DNA of 63,129 nt, from the NCBI GenBank assembly GCA_902795345.1, contig CADBKO010000011.1:1-63129 (forward strand), in the 5' to 3' direction. Made by a program: the position numbers and the translations under genes. The stretch is from Oscillospiraceae bacterium (lineage in GTDB: Bacteria; Bacillota; Clostridia; Oscillospirales; Oscillospiraceae). Below the pieces are notes generated by a model. That model did no database searches and had not been told where the DNA came from. It was given only the letters and a program-made list of their open reading frames with translations. Positions 56,632-63,129 of this stretch are shown here, in pieces. How positions within the stretch are numbered: the first letter of the stretch is position 1; each line of letters opens with the position of its first letter.

Positions 56632-57114
56632 ATGTTGAATATAAAGATCATCTGTGTGGGAAAACTGAAGGAGAAATTCTACACCGCCGCAGCCGCAGAA
56701 TACATGAAGCGGCTGAGCACGCTCTGCCGCCTGGAGGTGGAGGAACTGCCGGAAAGCCGCCTGAGCGCCCAGCCCTCCCAAGCCGAGGTGGAGGCCGCTC
56801 TCAAAAAGGAGGGGGAGAGCATCGCCCTGCGAATCCCCGCCGGGGCCCTCACCGTGGCCCTCTGCGTGGAGGGAAAGCAGCTCAGCAGCGTGCGCTTCTC
56901 CCAATTCCTGGAAGCCTGCGCCCTCAAGGGCCGCTCTAAGCTCTGTTTCCTCATCGGCGGCTCTGAGGGCCTCAGCGAGGAAGTGAAGGAGAAGGCGGAG
57001 GTGCGCATGAGCATGTCGGAAATGACCTTCCCCCACCATCTGGCGCGGATCATGCTGCTGGAACAGCTCTACCGCGCATTCCAGATCCGGGAGGGTTCCC
57101 GGTATCACAAGTGA
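56632..57114 (+). CDS. rlmH: 23S rRNA (pseudouridine1915-N3)-methyltransferase
   Basis: A 160-residue SPOUT methyltransferase of normal length. N-terminal IKIICVGKLKEKFYTAAAAE; the knot region LCFLIGGSEGLSEEV; MTFPHHLARIMLLEQLYRAF and the C-terminal QIREGSRYHK are diagnostic. It methylates helix 69 of 23S rRNA in 70S ribosomes. ATG 56632 lies 5 bp after the walJ stop; a GTG at 56623 is also in frame. Its place after walJ is conserved in Firmicutes. Confidence 0.96.
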   Translation: MLNIKIICVGKLKEKFYTAAAAEYMKRLSTLCRLEVEELPESRLSAQPSQAEVEAALKKEGESIALRIPAGALTVALCVEGKQLSSVRFSQFLEACALKGRSKLCFLIGGSEGLSEEVKEKAEVRMSMSEMTFPHHLARIMLLEQLYRAFQIREGSRYHK

Positions 57115-57135
57115 TTTCGATCAGGAGGCGATCCC

Positions 57136-57570
57136 ATGGCTTGGTGTACAGCGTGTAAAAAGAACTTCCCCGAGGGGACGGAGGTCTGCCCCGACTGCGG
57201 CGATCTGCTGGAAAAGGCCGCCCCGAAGCCCGAAAGCTGCGACGGCAACTGCGCCGGCTGCACCCTCCACTGCGACGAGGAGGAGTGCGGGGACTGCGAC
57301 CAGGGCATCTGGCCCAGCTATGAGGACGGCAGCCCCGTGAAGCCGGTGCGGCTCATGACCGTGACGGGCAACCAGCTGGATTACCAGATGGTCATCACCC
57401 AGCTCCAGAGCTTCGGCGTGCCCGTGGTGGGCACCTTTACGGCGGACGGCACCCTCAGCAAGCTGATCTTCGGCTTCGCCGGCAGCGGCATGGACGTGAT
57501 CGTGCCGGAGACCATGGCGGACCTGGCCCGGGAGCTGCTGAAGCCGGTGGAAGGAGAGGACGAAGAATGA
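57136..57570 (+). CDS. Zinc-ribbon/DUF2007-type protein
   Basis: A 144-residue protein. The N-terminus has a Cys4 ribbon (MAWCTACKKNFPEGTEVCPD, then CG) and a second Cys-rich stretch (CDGNCAGCTLHCDEEECGDC) that could bind another metal. The C-terminal half (about 68-140; LMTVTGNQLDYQMVITQLQS, then GVPVVGTF) resembles the small DUF2007 'putative signal transducing' domain. GGAGGCGAT precedes the ATG. It overlaps the phosphohexomutase by 4 bp (ATGA). Function unknown. Confidence 0.75.
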   Translation: MAWCTACKKNFPEGTEVCPDCGDLLEKAAPKPESCDGNCAGCTLHCDEEECGDCDQGIWPSYEDGSPVKPVRLMTVTGNQLDYQMVITQLQSFGVPVVGTFTADGTLSKLIFGFAGSGMDVIVPETMADLARELLKPVEGEDEE

Positions 57571-59270
57571 ACTATCGGGCGGAATATGACCGCTGGCTGG
57601 GTTGCGAAGGGCTGACGGCGGAGGAACGGCGGGAGCTGGAGGCCATCCGCGGCGACGACAAGGAGATCCGGGAACGGTTCTTCGCCCCCCTCAGCTTCGG
57701 CACCGCCGGGCTGCGGGGCGTCATGGGCGCGGGCATCCGGCGCATGAACGCCCGGGTGGTGCGGCAGGCGACCCGGGCCCTGGGCAGCCTGATTCTGGCC
57801 CAGGGAGGCGAGGCCGCTTCTGCGGGCGCCGTAGTCTGCCACGACTGCCGCAACCACAGCCGGGAATATGCGGAGGACGCGGCCCGGGTCCTGGCGGCCA
57901 TGGGCATCCATGTGCGTCTGTTCGAGGCCCTGCGCCCCACGCCGGAGCTGTCTTTTGCCATCCGCTGGTACGGGGCCGCGGCGGGCATCAACATCACCGC
58001 CAGCCACAACCCCAAGGAATACAACGGCTACAAGGTCTATTGGTCCGACGGGGCCCAGCTGCCCCCGGAGCACGCCGACCAGGTGGCGAAGGCCATGGAG
58101 GGGATCGACGTGCTGGCGCCGCTGCCCATGGCGGAGCTGACGGACCGGAACATCGAGCTGGTGGGCGCGGAGGCGGACGAAGCCTTCCTGACCTCGGCCC
58201 TTGAGCAGTGCGTCCTGCCGGACAGCGTCCGGAAGGCGGGGCTGAAGATCGTCTACACCCCCTTCAACGGGGCCGGCGCCGCCCTGGTGCCGGAGGCCCT
58301 CCGGCGACTGGGGCTGGAGAAGCTCCTCTGCGTCCCGGAGCAGATGGACCCCGACGGGGATTTCCCCACCTGCGCAAACCCCAACCCGGAATTTGAGGTG
58401 GGCTTTGAGCGGGCTCTGGCGCTGGCGAAGCGGGAGGATGCGGACCTCATCATCGGTACCGACCCGGATTCCGACCGGCTGGGCCTCATGGTCAGGACGG
58501 CTCCCGGGGAGTACCGGCTCCTCACCGGCAACCAGGCGGGGGTCCTGTTCCTGGACTACCTGTTCCTGGCAAAGGGGGAGACGGGGACCCTGCCCCGAAA
58601 TCCCGTGGCACTCAAGAGCATCGTCTCCTCCGAGATGGCCCGGGCCGTGGCGGAGCACTACGGCGCGGGGATGGAGGACACCTTCACCGGCTTCAAGTTC
58701 CTGGCGGAGCGGATGAAGTATTATGAGAACGGGGAAAAGACGGTCATCTTCGCCTTTGAAGAGGCCATCGGCTATGCCTTCGGCACCGCCGTCCGGGACA
58801 AGGACGCCGTGACCGCCGCCGTCATGGCTGCGGAAATGGCCTCTTACCACGCCCTGCATGGCCGCAGTCTCCTGGACCGGCTGGCGGAGCTTTACGCCCT
58901 CCTGGGCCAGTATGAGGAGGAGACGATCAGCCTGGTGATGCCCGGCGTGGACGGGCTGGAGAAGATGCGCGGCCTCATGGCGCGTCTCCGTGCCCAGCCG
59001 CCCAGGGAGCTGGGAGGCAGGAAAGTGCTGCGCACCCGGGATTACCTCTCCGGCGGGGCGGTCACGGCATCGGGCGAGACCGAGGCCCTGCCCATGAAGG
59101 GGGCCGACATGCTCTATTTCGACCTGGAGGGCGGCAGCGCCTTCATCGTCCGGCCCAGCGGCACGGAGCCCAAGATCAAGTGCTACCTGCTGGTGCGGGG
59201 CGCGGACAAGGCCGAATGCGGCGCGCTGCGGCAGGCTTTGGGCGGCTATGCCCGCAGTCTTGCGGATTGA
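57567..59270 (+). CDS. Phosphoglucomutase/phosphomannomutase family enzyme
   Basis: A 567-residue alpha-D-phosphohexomutase of the long PgcA type. All four motifs are present: active Ser in GINITASHNPKEYNGYK, metal site in IIGTDPDSDRLGLM, sugar loop FAFEEAIGYAFG and phosphate site FIVRPSGTEPKIKCYLL. It interconverts glucose 6- and 1-phosphate (or the mannose forms), supplying sugar nucleotides for wall and surface glycans. A palindrome follows its stop. Confidence 0.93.
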   Translation: MNYRAEYDRWLGCEGLTAEERRELEAIRGDDKEIRERFFAPLSFGTAGLRGVMGAGIRRMNARVVRQATRALGSLILAQGGEAASAGAVVCHDCRNHSREYAEDAARVLAAMGIHVRLFEALRPTPELSFAIRWYGAAAGINITASHNPKEYNGYKVYWSDGAQLPPEHADQVAKAMEGIDVLAPLPMAELTDRNIELVGAEADEAFLTSALEQCVLPDSVRKAGLKIVYTPFNGAGAALVPEALRRLGLEKLLCVPEQMDPDGDFPTCANPNPEFEVGFERALALAKREDADLIIGTDPDSDRLGLMVRTAPGEYRLLTGNQAGVLFLDYLFLAKGETGTLPRNPVALKSIVSSEMARAVAEHYGAGMEDTFTGFKFLAERMKYYENGEKTVIFAFEEAIGYAFGTAVRDKDAVTAAVMAAEMASYHALHGRSLLDRLAELYALLGQYEEETISLVMPGVDGLEKMRGLMARLRAQPPRELGGRKVLRTRDYLSGGAVTASGETEALPMKGADMLYFDLEGGSAFIVRPSGTEPKIKCYLLVRGADKAECGALRQALGGYARSLAD

Positions 59271-59296
59271 CAGACAGGGGAGGGAAACGGTATAAT
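59267..59296 (+). promoter_or_regulatory. Promoter of the glycyl-radical activase gene, overlapping a palindrome
   Basis: TTGACA (59267-59272), an 18-bp spacer and TATAAT (59291-59296). The -10 box lies at the centre edge of a 13-bp inverted repeat (59282-59313). Confidence 0.65.
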
Positions 59297-59313
59297 CAAA
59301 TATACCGTTTCCC
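59282..59313 (+). terminator. 13-bp palindrome: terminator and/or operator
   Basis: GGGAAACGGTATA (59282-59294) and TATACCGTTTCCC (59301-59313) are perfect complements with a 6-nt loop, followed by TCTTAGTT. It may terminate the mutase gene. Because it covers the -10 box of the next promoter it could also be a repressor site. Confidence 0.65.
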
Positions 59314-59343
59314 TCTTAGTTCATAGGAAAGGAACATATCGCC

Positions 59344-60300
59344 ATGGCGCCTGAACTGACCGGCTACGTTTACGACATACAGAAATTCTCCGTGCACGAC
59401 GGTCCCGGCATCCGGACCACCGTGTTTTTGAAGGGCTGCCCTCTGCGCTGCCTCTGGTGCCACAGCCCGGAGAGCCAGCGTTTTGAAAGCGACCTGGCTT
59501 TTATGGAGATGAAGTGCATCGGCCTGGAGGACTGCGGCCTCTGCATGAAGGCCTGCGAGATCGGGGCCATCACCCCCGGGGAGCGGAAGACCTCCCTCTC
59601 CGAGAACAAGGAGATCGTGGTCCCGGTGATCGACCGGGCCAAGTGCGTCACCTGCCTGAAATGCGCGGACGCCTGCCCCAGCGGGGCCATGTACGACCCC
59701 AAGAAGCCCATGACCGTCTCGGAGGTCCTGGAGGCGGTGGCCAAGGACAAGAAGTATTACGAGAAGTCCGGCGGCGGCGTCACCATCTCCGGCGGCGAGC
59801 CCATGAGTCAGTTCCCCTTCACCCTGGCTCTGGCGAAGGCCTGCCATGAGGAGGGCATCAGCGTTGCCCTGGACACCACCGGCTTCGCCCCCACGGAGAA
59901 GTTCATGGAGATCCTGCCTTATGTGGACCTGTTCCTGTATGACCTGAAGCACCTGGATTCCAAGGCCCACAAGAATTTCACCGGCGTCCCCAACGAGCTG
60001 ATCCTGGCCAATGCCCGGGCCCTCACGAAGGCGGGCGGGCGCTTCCAGGTGCGCTTCCCCATGATCCCCAAGCTCAACGCCACCCCCGAGAACATCCGGG
60101 CCACGGCGGAGTTCTGCGTGGAGATCAAGGACGGCATCGACGTGGTGCAGCTGCTGCCCTATCACAAGTTCGGCGCCACGAAGTATGACCGCCTGGGCAT
60201 CAAGTATAAGCTGAGTAACGTGGAGCCCCCCAGCGACGAATTCATGCAGGATGCCCTGAAGCTCTTCCAGGGCATGGGCCTGAATGCGATGATACATTGA
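59344..60300 (+). CDS. Glycyl-radical enzyme activating protein (radical SAM)
   Basis: A 318-residue activase. Radical-SAM motif KGCPLRCLWCHSPES; then an insert with two further Cys clusters for 4Fe-4S centres (CGLCMKACEIGAITPG and CVTCLKCADACPSGAMYDP), as in activases of the larger glycyl-radical enzymes; then GGGVTISGGEPMSQFPF, LDTTGFAPTEKFMEI and LLPYHKFGATKY. It cleaves SAM to put a glycyl radical on its partner. No glycyl-radical enzyme is in the window, so this copy is an orphan here. GGAAAGGA precedes the ATG. Confidence 0.92.
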   Translation: MAPELTGYVYDIQKFSVHDGPGIRTTVFLKGCPLRCLWCHSPESQRFESDLAFMEMKCIGLEDCGLCMKACEIGAITPGERKTSLSENKEIVVPVIDRAKCVTCLKCADACPSGAMYDPKKPMTVSEVLEAVAKDKKYYEKSGGGVTISGGEPMSQFPFTLALAKACHEEGISVALDTTGFAPTEKFMEILPYVDLFLYDLKHLDSKAHKNFTGVPNELILANARALTKAGGRFQVRFPMIPKLNATPENIRATAEFCVEIKDGIDVVQLLPYHKFGATKYDRLGIKYKLSNVEPPSDEFMQDALKLFQGMGLNAMIH

Positions 60301-60329
60301 GGACATCGGCGAAAAAACAAGGAGAACCC

Positions 60330-60626
60330 ATGAGTAAGATCTATACACTCGCGGAGCTGCAAAGCACGCTTGACCCGGTTTTCAGGCAGTATGGCGTGAA
60401 AAAGGCGGTGCTGTTTGGTTCCTATGCCAAAGGGAAGGCCACCGAAGGCAGCGACGTGGACCTGTATGTGGACAGCGGTCTGCGTGGCTTAGCTTTTTTC
60501 GGCCTTCTGGACGGTGTCGCCTCCGCTCTGGAGGTGCCCGTCGATCTGATCGACGCCTCTCAGGTGGACCATGGTTCCCGGATCGAAGACGAGATCGCCC
60601 GGAGTGGGGTGCTGATTTATGGATGA
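60330..60626 (+). CDS. mntA: MntA-type nucleotidyltransferase antitoxin
   Basis: A 98-residue minimal nucleotidyltransferase with the motif GSYAKGKATEGSDVDLYVD, that is GSX10DXD. Partner antitoxins of this kind AMPylate the HEPN toxin and so inactivate it. ATG 60330 follows AAGGAG by 7 bp; a GTG/TTG frame extension to 60297 lies before the RBS. The next gene overlaps by 8 bp and encodes the HEPN protein. Confidence 0.9.
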   Translation: MSKIYTLAELQSTLDPVFRQYGVKKAVLFGSYAKGKATEGSDVDLYVDSGLRGLAFFGLLDGVASALEVPVDLIDASQVDHGSRIEDEIARSGVLIYG

Positions 60627-60963
60627 AAAAAACGCCGCCGTTCTCCGAAAGATCGTCAGGCACGTCAATTCGATCATGGCCTATTGCGCCGACTGTCCGA
60701 CCAGACAGGCATTCGAGAGCGATCCAATGCGGGTGGAGGCAACGGTCTTCAACCTGATGCAGATCGGAGAGCTGGCAAAGGAATCCCTTGGCGACGATGT
60801 GAAGAAAGAGATCACGACGGTCCCATGGCAGCAGATCTACGGTCTGCGGAACCGCATCGTCCATGGCTATTCCGGCGTCAATATGCAGATCGTCTGGGAT
60901 ACGATACGGGAGGACCTGCCCGTACTTCGGGAAGAAATCACGGCATATCTGGAGCAGACTTGA
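60619..60963 (+). CDS. hepT: HepT-like HEPN-domain ribonuclease toxin
   Basis: A 114-residue all-helical DUF86/HEPN protein with the catalytic RX4-6H motif in GLRNRIVHGYSGVN. FNLMQIGELAKESLG and WQQIYGLRNRIVHGY are typical of HepT. HepT cleaves RNA, including tRNA, when not modified by MntA. Gene order is antitoxin first, with an 8-bp overlap. A strong terminator follows, making a compact two-gene module (type VII toxin-antitoxin). Confidence 0.92.
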   Translation: MDEKNAAVLRKIVRHVNSIMAYCADCPTRQAFESDPMRVEATVFNLMQIGELAKESLGDDVKKEITTVPWQQIYGLRNRIVHGYSGVNMQIVWDTIREDLPVLREEITAYLEQT

Positions 60964-60982
60964 TAAATATCAAAAACGACCG

Positions 60983-61016
60983 CCCGGCCCTTCCATAGCG
61001 GAAGGGCCGGGTTTGT
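60983..61016 (+). terminator. Terminator of mntA-hepT
   Basis: CCCGGCCCTTCC (60983-60994) and GGAAGGGCCGGG (61000-61011) form a perfect 12-bp stem with a 5-nt loop, then TTTGTAT. Confidence 0.9.
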
Positions 61017-61039
61017 ATATATGATCCTATGAGGTCAAG

Positions 61040-61276
61040 TTACTCCTTCTTATCCTGCCGTTCCTCGACCATTGCAAAAAGCTCACTGGGGCGAAGATCG
61101 AACGCCTGAGCGATTTTGCATATCGTGTCGATGGTGGCTTTCATCGTGCCGTTTTCGATCATGGAGAGATGGGTGCGGGCGATTCCGGCCAAGCCGCTCA
61201 AAACCTCCTGAGAAAGCCCTTTCTCCCTGCGCAGCGCACGGATCACTTTCCCAAGCTCTGCATACTCAAACAGCAC
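61040..61276 (-). CDS. XRE-family helix-turn-helix regulator
   Basis: A 78-residue protein made almost entirely of a lambda-repressor-like HTH: LGKVIRALRREKGLSQEVLS, then LAGIARTHLSMIENG and TICKIAQAFDLRPSELF. It is transcribed divergently from the 31-residue peptide and DUF4230 genes. The shared intergenic region holds a palindrome (61326-61343) overlapping the rightward -35 box, its likely binding site. Confidence 0.88.
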   Translation of the reverse strand: MLFEYAELGKVIRALRREKGLSQEVLSGLAGIARTHLSMIENGTMKATIDTICKIAQAFDLRPSELFAMVEERQDKKE

Positions 61277-61325
61277 ATAATCACCCCAATCCCTGCTTTA
61301 GTGTAAGGGATAGAAAATGTGAACA

Positions 61326-61366
61326 TGTCTAATGAGATAGACAATTGCTGGTGTGTATGCTATAAT
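61326..61366 (+). promoter_or_regulatory. Promoter with palindromic operator
   Basis: TAGACA (61338-61343), a 17-bp spacer and TGC-TATAAT (-10 at 61361-61366) form an extended -10 promoter. The inverted repeat TGTCTA-ATGAGA-TAGACA (61326-61343) includes the whole -35 hexamer as its right arm. A protein bound there would block this promoter. Confidence 0.75.
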
Positions 61367-61417
61367 TCGACAAAATTAGATGTTTCATTGGAACAATAGT
61401 GAACGGAGGCTAGAGCA

Positions 61418-61513
61418 ATGAAGAAAAGACCCGGAATAGGTTCAATAATAATAGCTATTGGAGGGATCGTTGTACTCTTTTATCTTTTAGTTCTCGTGAC
61501 TGCTTGGCTATAA
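61418..61513 (+). CDS. 31-residue single-membrane-segment peptide
   Basis: MKKRPGIGSIIIAIGGIVV followed by LFYLLVLVTAWL: a basic N-terminus and one long hydrophobic segment. GGAGG lies 8 bp before ATG 61418, and a good extended -10 promoter lies 52 bp upstream, so translation is likely. It is low in GC, like the gene that follows 35 bp later. I know no family for it. It could be a partner of the DUF4230 membrane protein, or a small toxin under XRE control. Confidence 0.6.
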   Translation: MKKRPGIGSIIIAIGGIVVLFYLLVLVTAWL

Positions 61514-61548
61514 GCAGGAATAAACGATTCTCCTACGAGGAAATTGCA

Positions 61549-62214
61549 ATGGAAAAAAAGAATGAAAAGTCTTGGTTAGTGATTGTCCGAATACTCCTTA
61601 CAATTACGGTTTTAATGGTGGCTTTTGCCGCTGGTTTTTTGTATTGCAAAAACAAAGGATTTGTCGTAACAATGAGTTCTGCCCAGGGGAACGAGTATGA
61701 TTTGACTTTGCCGAAAGAAACCGAGCGTCGAATAATTACAGTTGATGAAATCAAGGTTCTTCTTGCCGATATAGGTGAATTCTCTACGTATTCAGGTATT
61801 TATTCAACTACCAAAGAGGCCGATTATACTAGATTCTTGCTCGATAAAGTGCCAATTCCAGGGACGACTAATGTAATCCATATTGAATGCCAAGGAATTG
61901 TTAAAGTGGGCTACAATATAAATGAAATCGGCATTAGGATCAACAATGACAGCCATGTTATTTATATTTCAGTGCCAAATGCAACTGTATTAGATAACTA
62001 CTTGATTTGGGATACGGTTAACGTATCAGAGAAAAACAATATCTTGAATCCAATAGATTTTACGCAATATCAGGAATTGATAGATGAAATCGAAGAAGAT
62101 GGGCTTCGTATAGCGACGGAGGAAGGCATTTATAAAAAAGCAAAAGACAACCTAAAACAACTTATAACAGGCTTCCTCATGGGAATAGAATATGAAATCG
62201 ATTTTCTAAATTGA
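61549..62214 (+). CDS. DUF4230 domain membrane-anchored protein
   Basis: A 221-residue protein. One N-terminal membrane segment (about 10-31) is followed by an extracytoplasmic alpha/beta region (about 55-210) with the DUF4230 pattern: ITVDEIKVLLADIGEFSTY, then YTRF...KVPIPGTTNVIHIE, ECQGIVKVGYNINEIGIRI and VYISVPNA-like strands. Family function is unknown to me. ATG 61549 was chosen over the open frame from 61504 because the membrane segment then follows a short basic start; GAGGAAAT is its RBS. GC content is far below that of the rest of the window, a sign of recent transfer. Confidence 0.75.
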   Translation: MEKKNEKSWLVIVRILLTITVLMVAFAAGFLYCKNKGFVVTMSSAQGNEYDLTLPKETERRIITVDEIKVLLADIGEFSTYSGIYSTTKEADYTRFLLDKVPIPGTTNVIHIECQGIVKVGYNINEIGIRINNDSHVIYISVPNATVLDNYLIWDTVNVSEKNNILNPIDFTQYQELIDEIEEDGLRIATEEGIYKKAKDNLKQLITGFLMGIEYEIDFLN

Positions 62215-62264
62215 CAAATTGAATTAAACTAATTCGATTTCTCATGAACAACAAGTACCTTCAA

Positions 62265-63129
62265 ATCAGTCCCCCGTAAACCCCCGTCTCTCGTCCAAAA
62301 GTGGGGAATCCAATGGGGGCGGAGCCGCGTCCTTATTCGCCGGAATACGGCGCAGCTCCCTTCCCAAATGGAACGCGCGCCCACCGCTGCACGGCGGGTC
62401 CCCTCGCGCGCGGAATGAGGAGGAGCCACCGAGCGATACGGAGTTTTCGCAGTATCACGGTTCTGCGGAAACGGAGCGAGCGACGGGTGTTCCGACGAGG
62501 TTCCCCGGGCGCGTCTTTGCCTTCTTTCGCCGCGCTGCGAAAGAAGGTCGCTCCCGCAGGAGCGAAAGAACCTTCGTCCTGTCCCCGTCCCCGCCACAGC
62601 GGGCAATCCTCCGGGCTTCTACGGATTCGCCGCTTGTCTCTACGCTTCGTTTCCCTGTCCCGTCGCCTCCGGCGGGCCGATTTCTTTGCCGCCAAAGAAA
62701 TCGCGAAAGAAACCGCCAAAGGGAACCTATCCCGAAGGCGGTTCCCTTTGGAATCCTTCCCCATCGGCCAGGGGGCTGCGGCCCCCTTGAGATCCCCCGG
62801 GCGGCCAGGGGGCTGCGGCCCCCTTGAGATCCCCCGGGGTTTACGGGGGACGAGAGACGAAGAATGTGAGACGAAGGACGGGAGGAACGGATTGCCACAC
62901 CCGCTGCGCGGGTGCGCAATGACGGGGGAGGGGCTGTGGTGCGCTCTTGCCTTTCCTCGTAGGCGATAGGCTATTGCGTCTTTTCCATGTCAAATCTCGT
63001 ACATCCTACGTCCCCCGTAAACCTCCGTCCCTCGTCCAAAAGTGGGGAATCCAATGGGGGCGGAGCCCCCTTGGTCGTCGGGGAGGGAGTCCAGAGGGGA
63101 CCGCCTCGAAATAGGTCCCCTCTGGCGGT
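62265..63129 (+). repeat. Composite structured repeats, copies 3 and 4
   Basis: Non-coding to the window end. 62320-62600 is the inverse of the 36680-36950 block (CCTTATTCGCCGGAATACGG, GAGCCACCGAGCGATACGGA, CAGTATCACGGTTCTGCGG). 62657-62862 is the core: stems CGATTTCTTTG/CAAAGAAATCG (62678-62703) and CCAAAGGGAACC/GGTTCCCTTTGG (62716-62751), then a doubled GGGGGCTGCGGCCCCCTTGAG unit. A REP palindrome lies at 62888-62924. 63010-63129 is a fourth core, inverted, with CCAGAGGGGACC/GGTCCCCTCTGG (63091-63125), cut by the window edge. Confidence 0.85.

Noticed and set aside
62301..62969. 222-codon frame in the last repeat block
   Set aside because: Runs through REP palindromes and repeat modules; Arg/Pro/Gly-rich nonsense product without an RBS.

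Overview
The window is a 63 kb, GC-rich, gene-dense piece of a bacterial chromosome. The gene content points to an anaerobic, spore-forming member of the Clostridia, probably a gut Oscillospiraceae-type organism. The evidence is both dipicolinate synthase subunits (spoVFA/spoVFB), a complete WalRK-type operon with WalH, WalI, WalJ and RlmH, a glycyl-radical-enzyme activase, an iron-dependent alcohol dehydrogenase, a FolT energy-coupling-factor folate transporter subunit, and SLH/Cna-B surface proteins. This is inference from gene content; no species is assigned. I saw no rRNA, tRNA, CRISPR array, integrase or transposase.

Layout. 1-300: 14-bp tandem repeats and REP-like palindromes. 335-5970: a membrane-microdomain locus with a DUF1836 regulator, an NfeD-like protein carrying DxDxDG repeats, a FloT-type flotillin, a second NfeD, a FloA-type flotillin and DUF4177. 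6117-9908: a MerR DNA-binding domain fused to a membrane sensor, then a secreted YD-repeat protein. 9981-10650: hicAB. 10862-12196 (minus): infC-rpmI-rplT with an ATC start on infC. 12230-12563: a candidate type I toxin-antitoxin locus. 12584-15982 (minus): THF riboswitch-folC-folT-folC. 16031-19276 (minus): rhaD, a zinc alcohol dehydrogenase and a zinc-ribbon protein. 19949-23278: a protein resembling diversity-generating-retroelement targets, an amidohydrolase and a UroD-like protein. 23837-26377 (minus): sigma/anti-sigma pair and spoVFAB. 26436-30023: pseudokinase, histidine kinase and LuxR-type regulator. 30171-32876: Cna-B/SLH surface protein. 33016-36195 (minus): four-gene DUF1015/PHP/hydrolase/PNPOx operon. 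37156-41133: MATE transporter and O-antigen-ligase-like protein, with a divergent SEL1/SH3 membrane protein. 41328-43576: remnant of a DpnI-like gene, then a CobW GTPase/His-rich protein/metallophosphoesterase operon. 43653-46753: iron alcohol dehydrogenase, flavodoxin-like protein and PatB/MalY lyase. 47101-57114: topB, Nudix, walRKHI, murA, walJ, rlmH. 57136-60300: DUF2007 protein, phosphohexomutase, glycyl-radical activase. 60330-60963: mntA-hepT. 61040-62214: an AT-rich island with an XRE regulator, a 31-residue membrane peptide and a DUF4230 protein. 62265-63129: composite repeats.

The strongest unexplained signal is a family of dispersed, highly structured non-coding repeats (near 19.4-19.9, 36.3-37.1 and 62.3-63.1 kb, with a second family near 23.4 and 46.8 kb). 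A 12-bp stem is perfectly paired in four copies but has a different sequence in each, so the changes are compensatory. Other candidates for new biology are the MerR-membrane-sensor fusion, the DxDxDG-bearing NfeD beside two flotillins, the CobW/His-tail/phosphoesterase operon, and the orphan retroelement-type variable protein. All positions and motifs were read by eye; no database or folding program was used.
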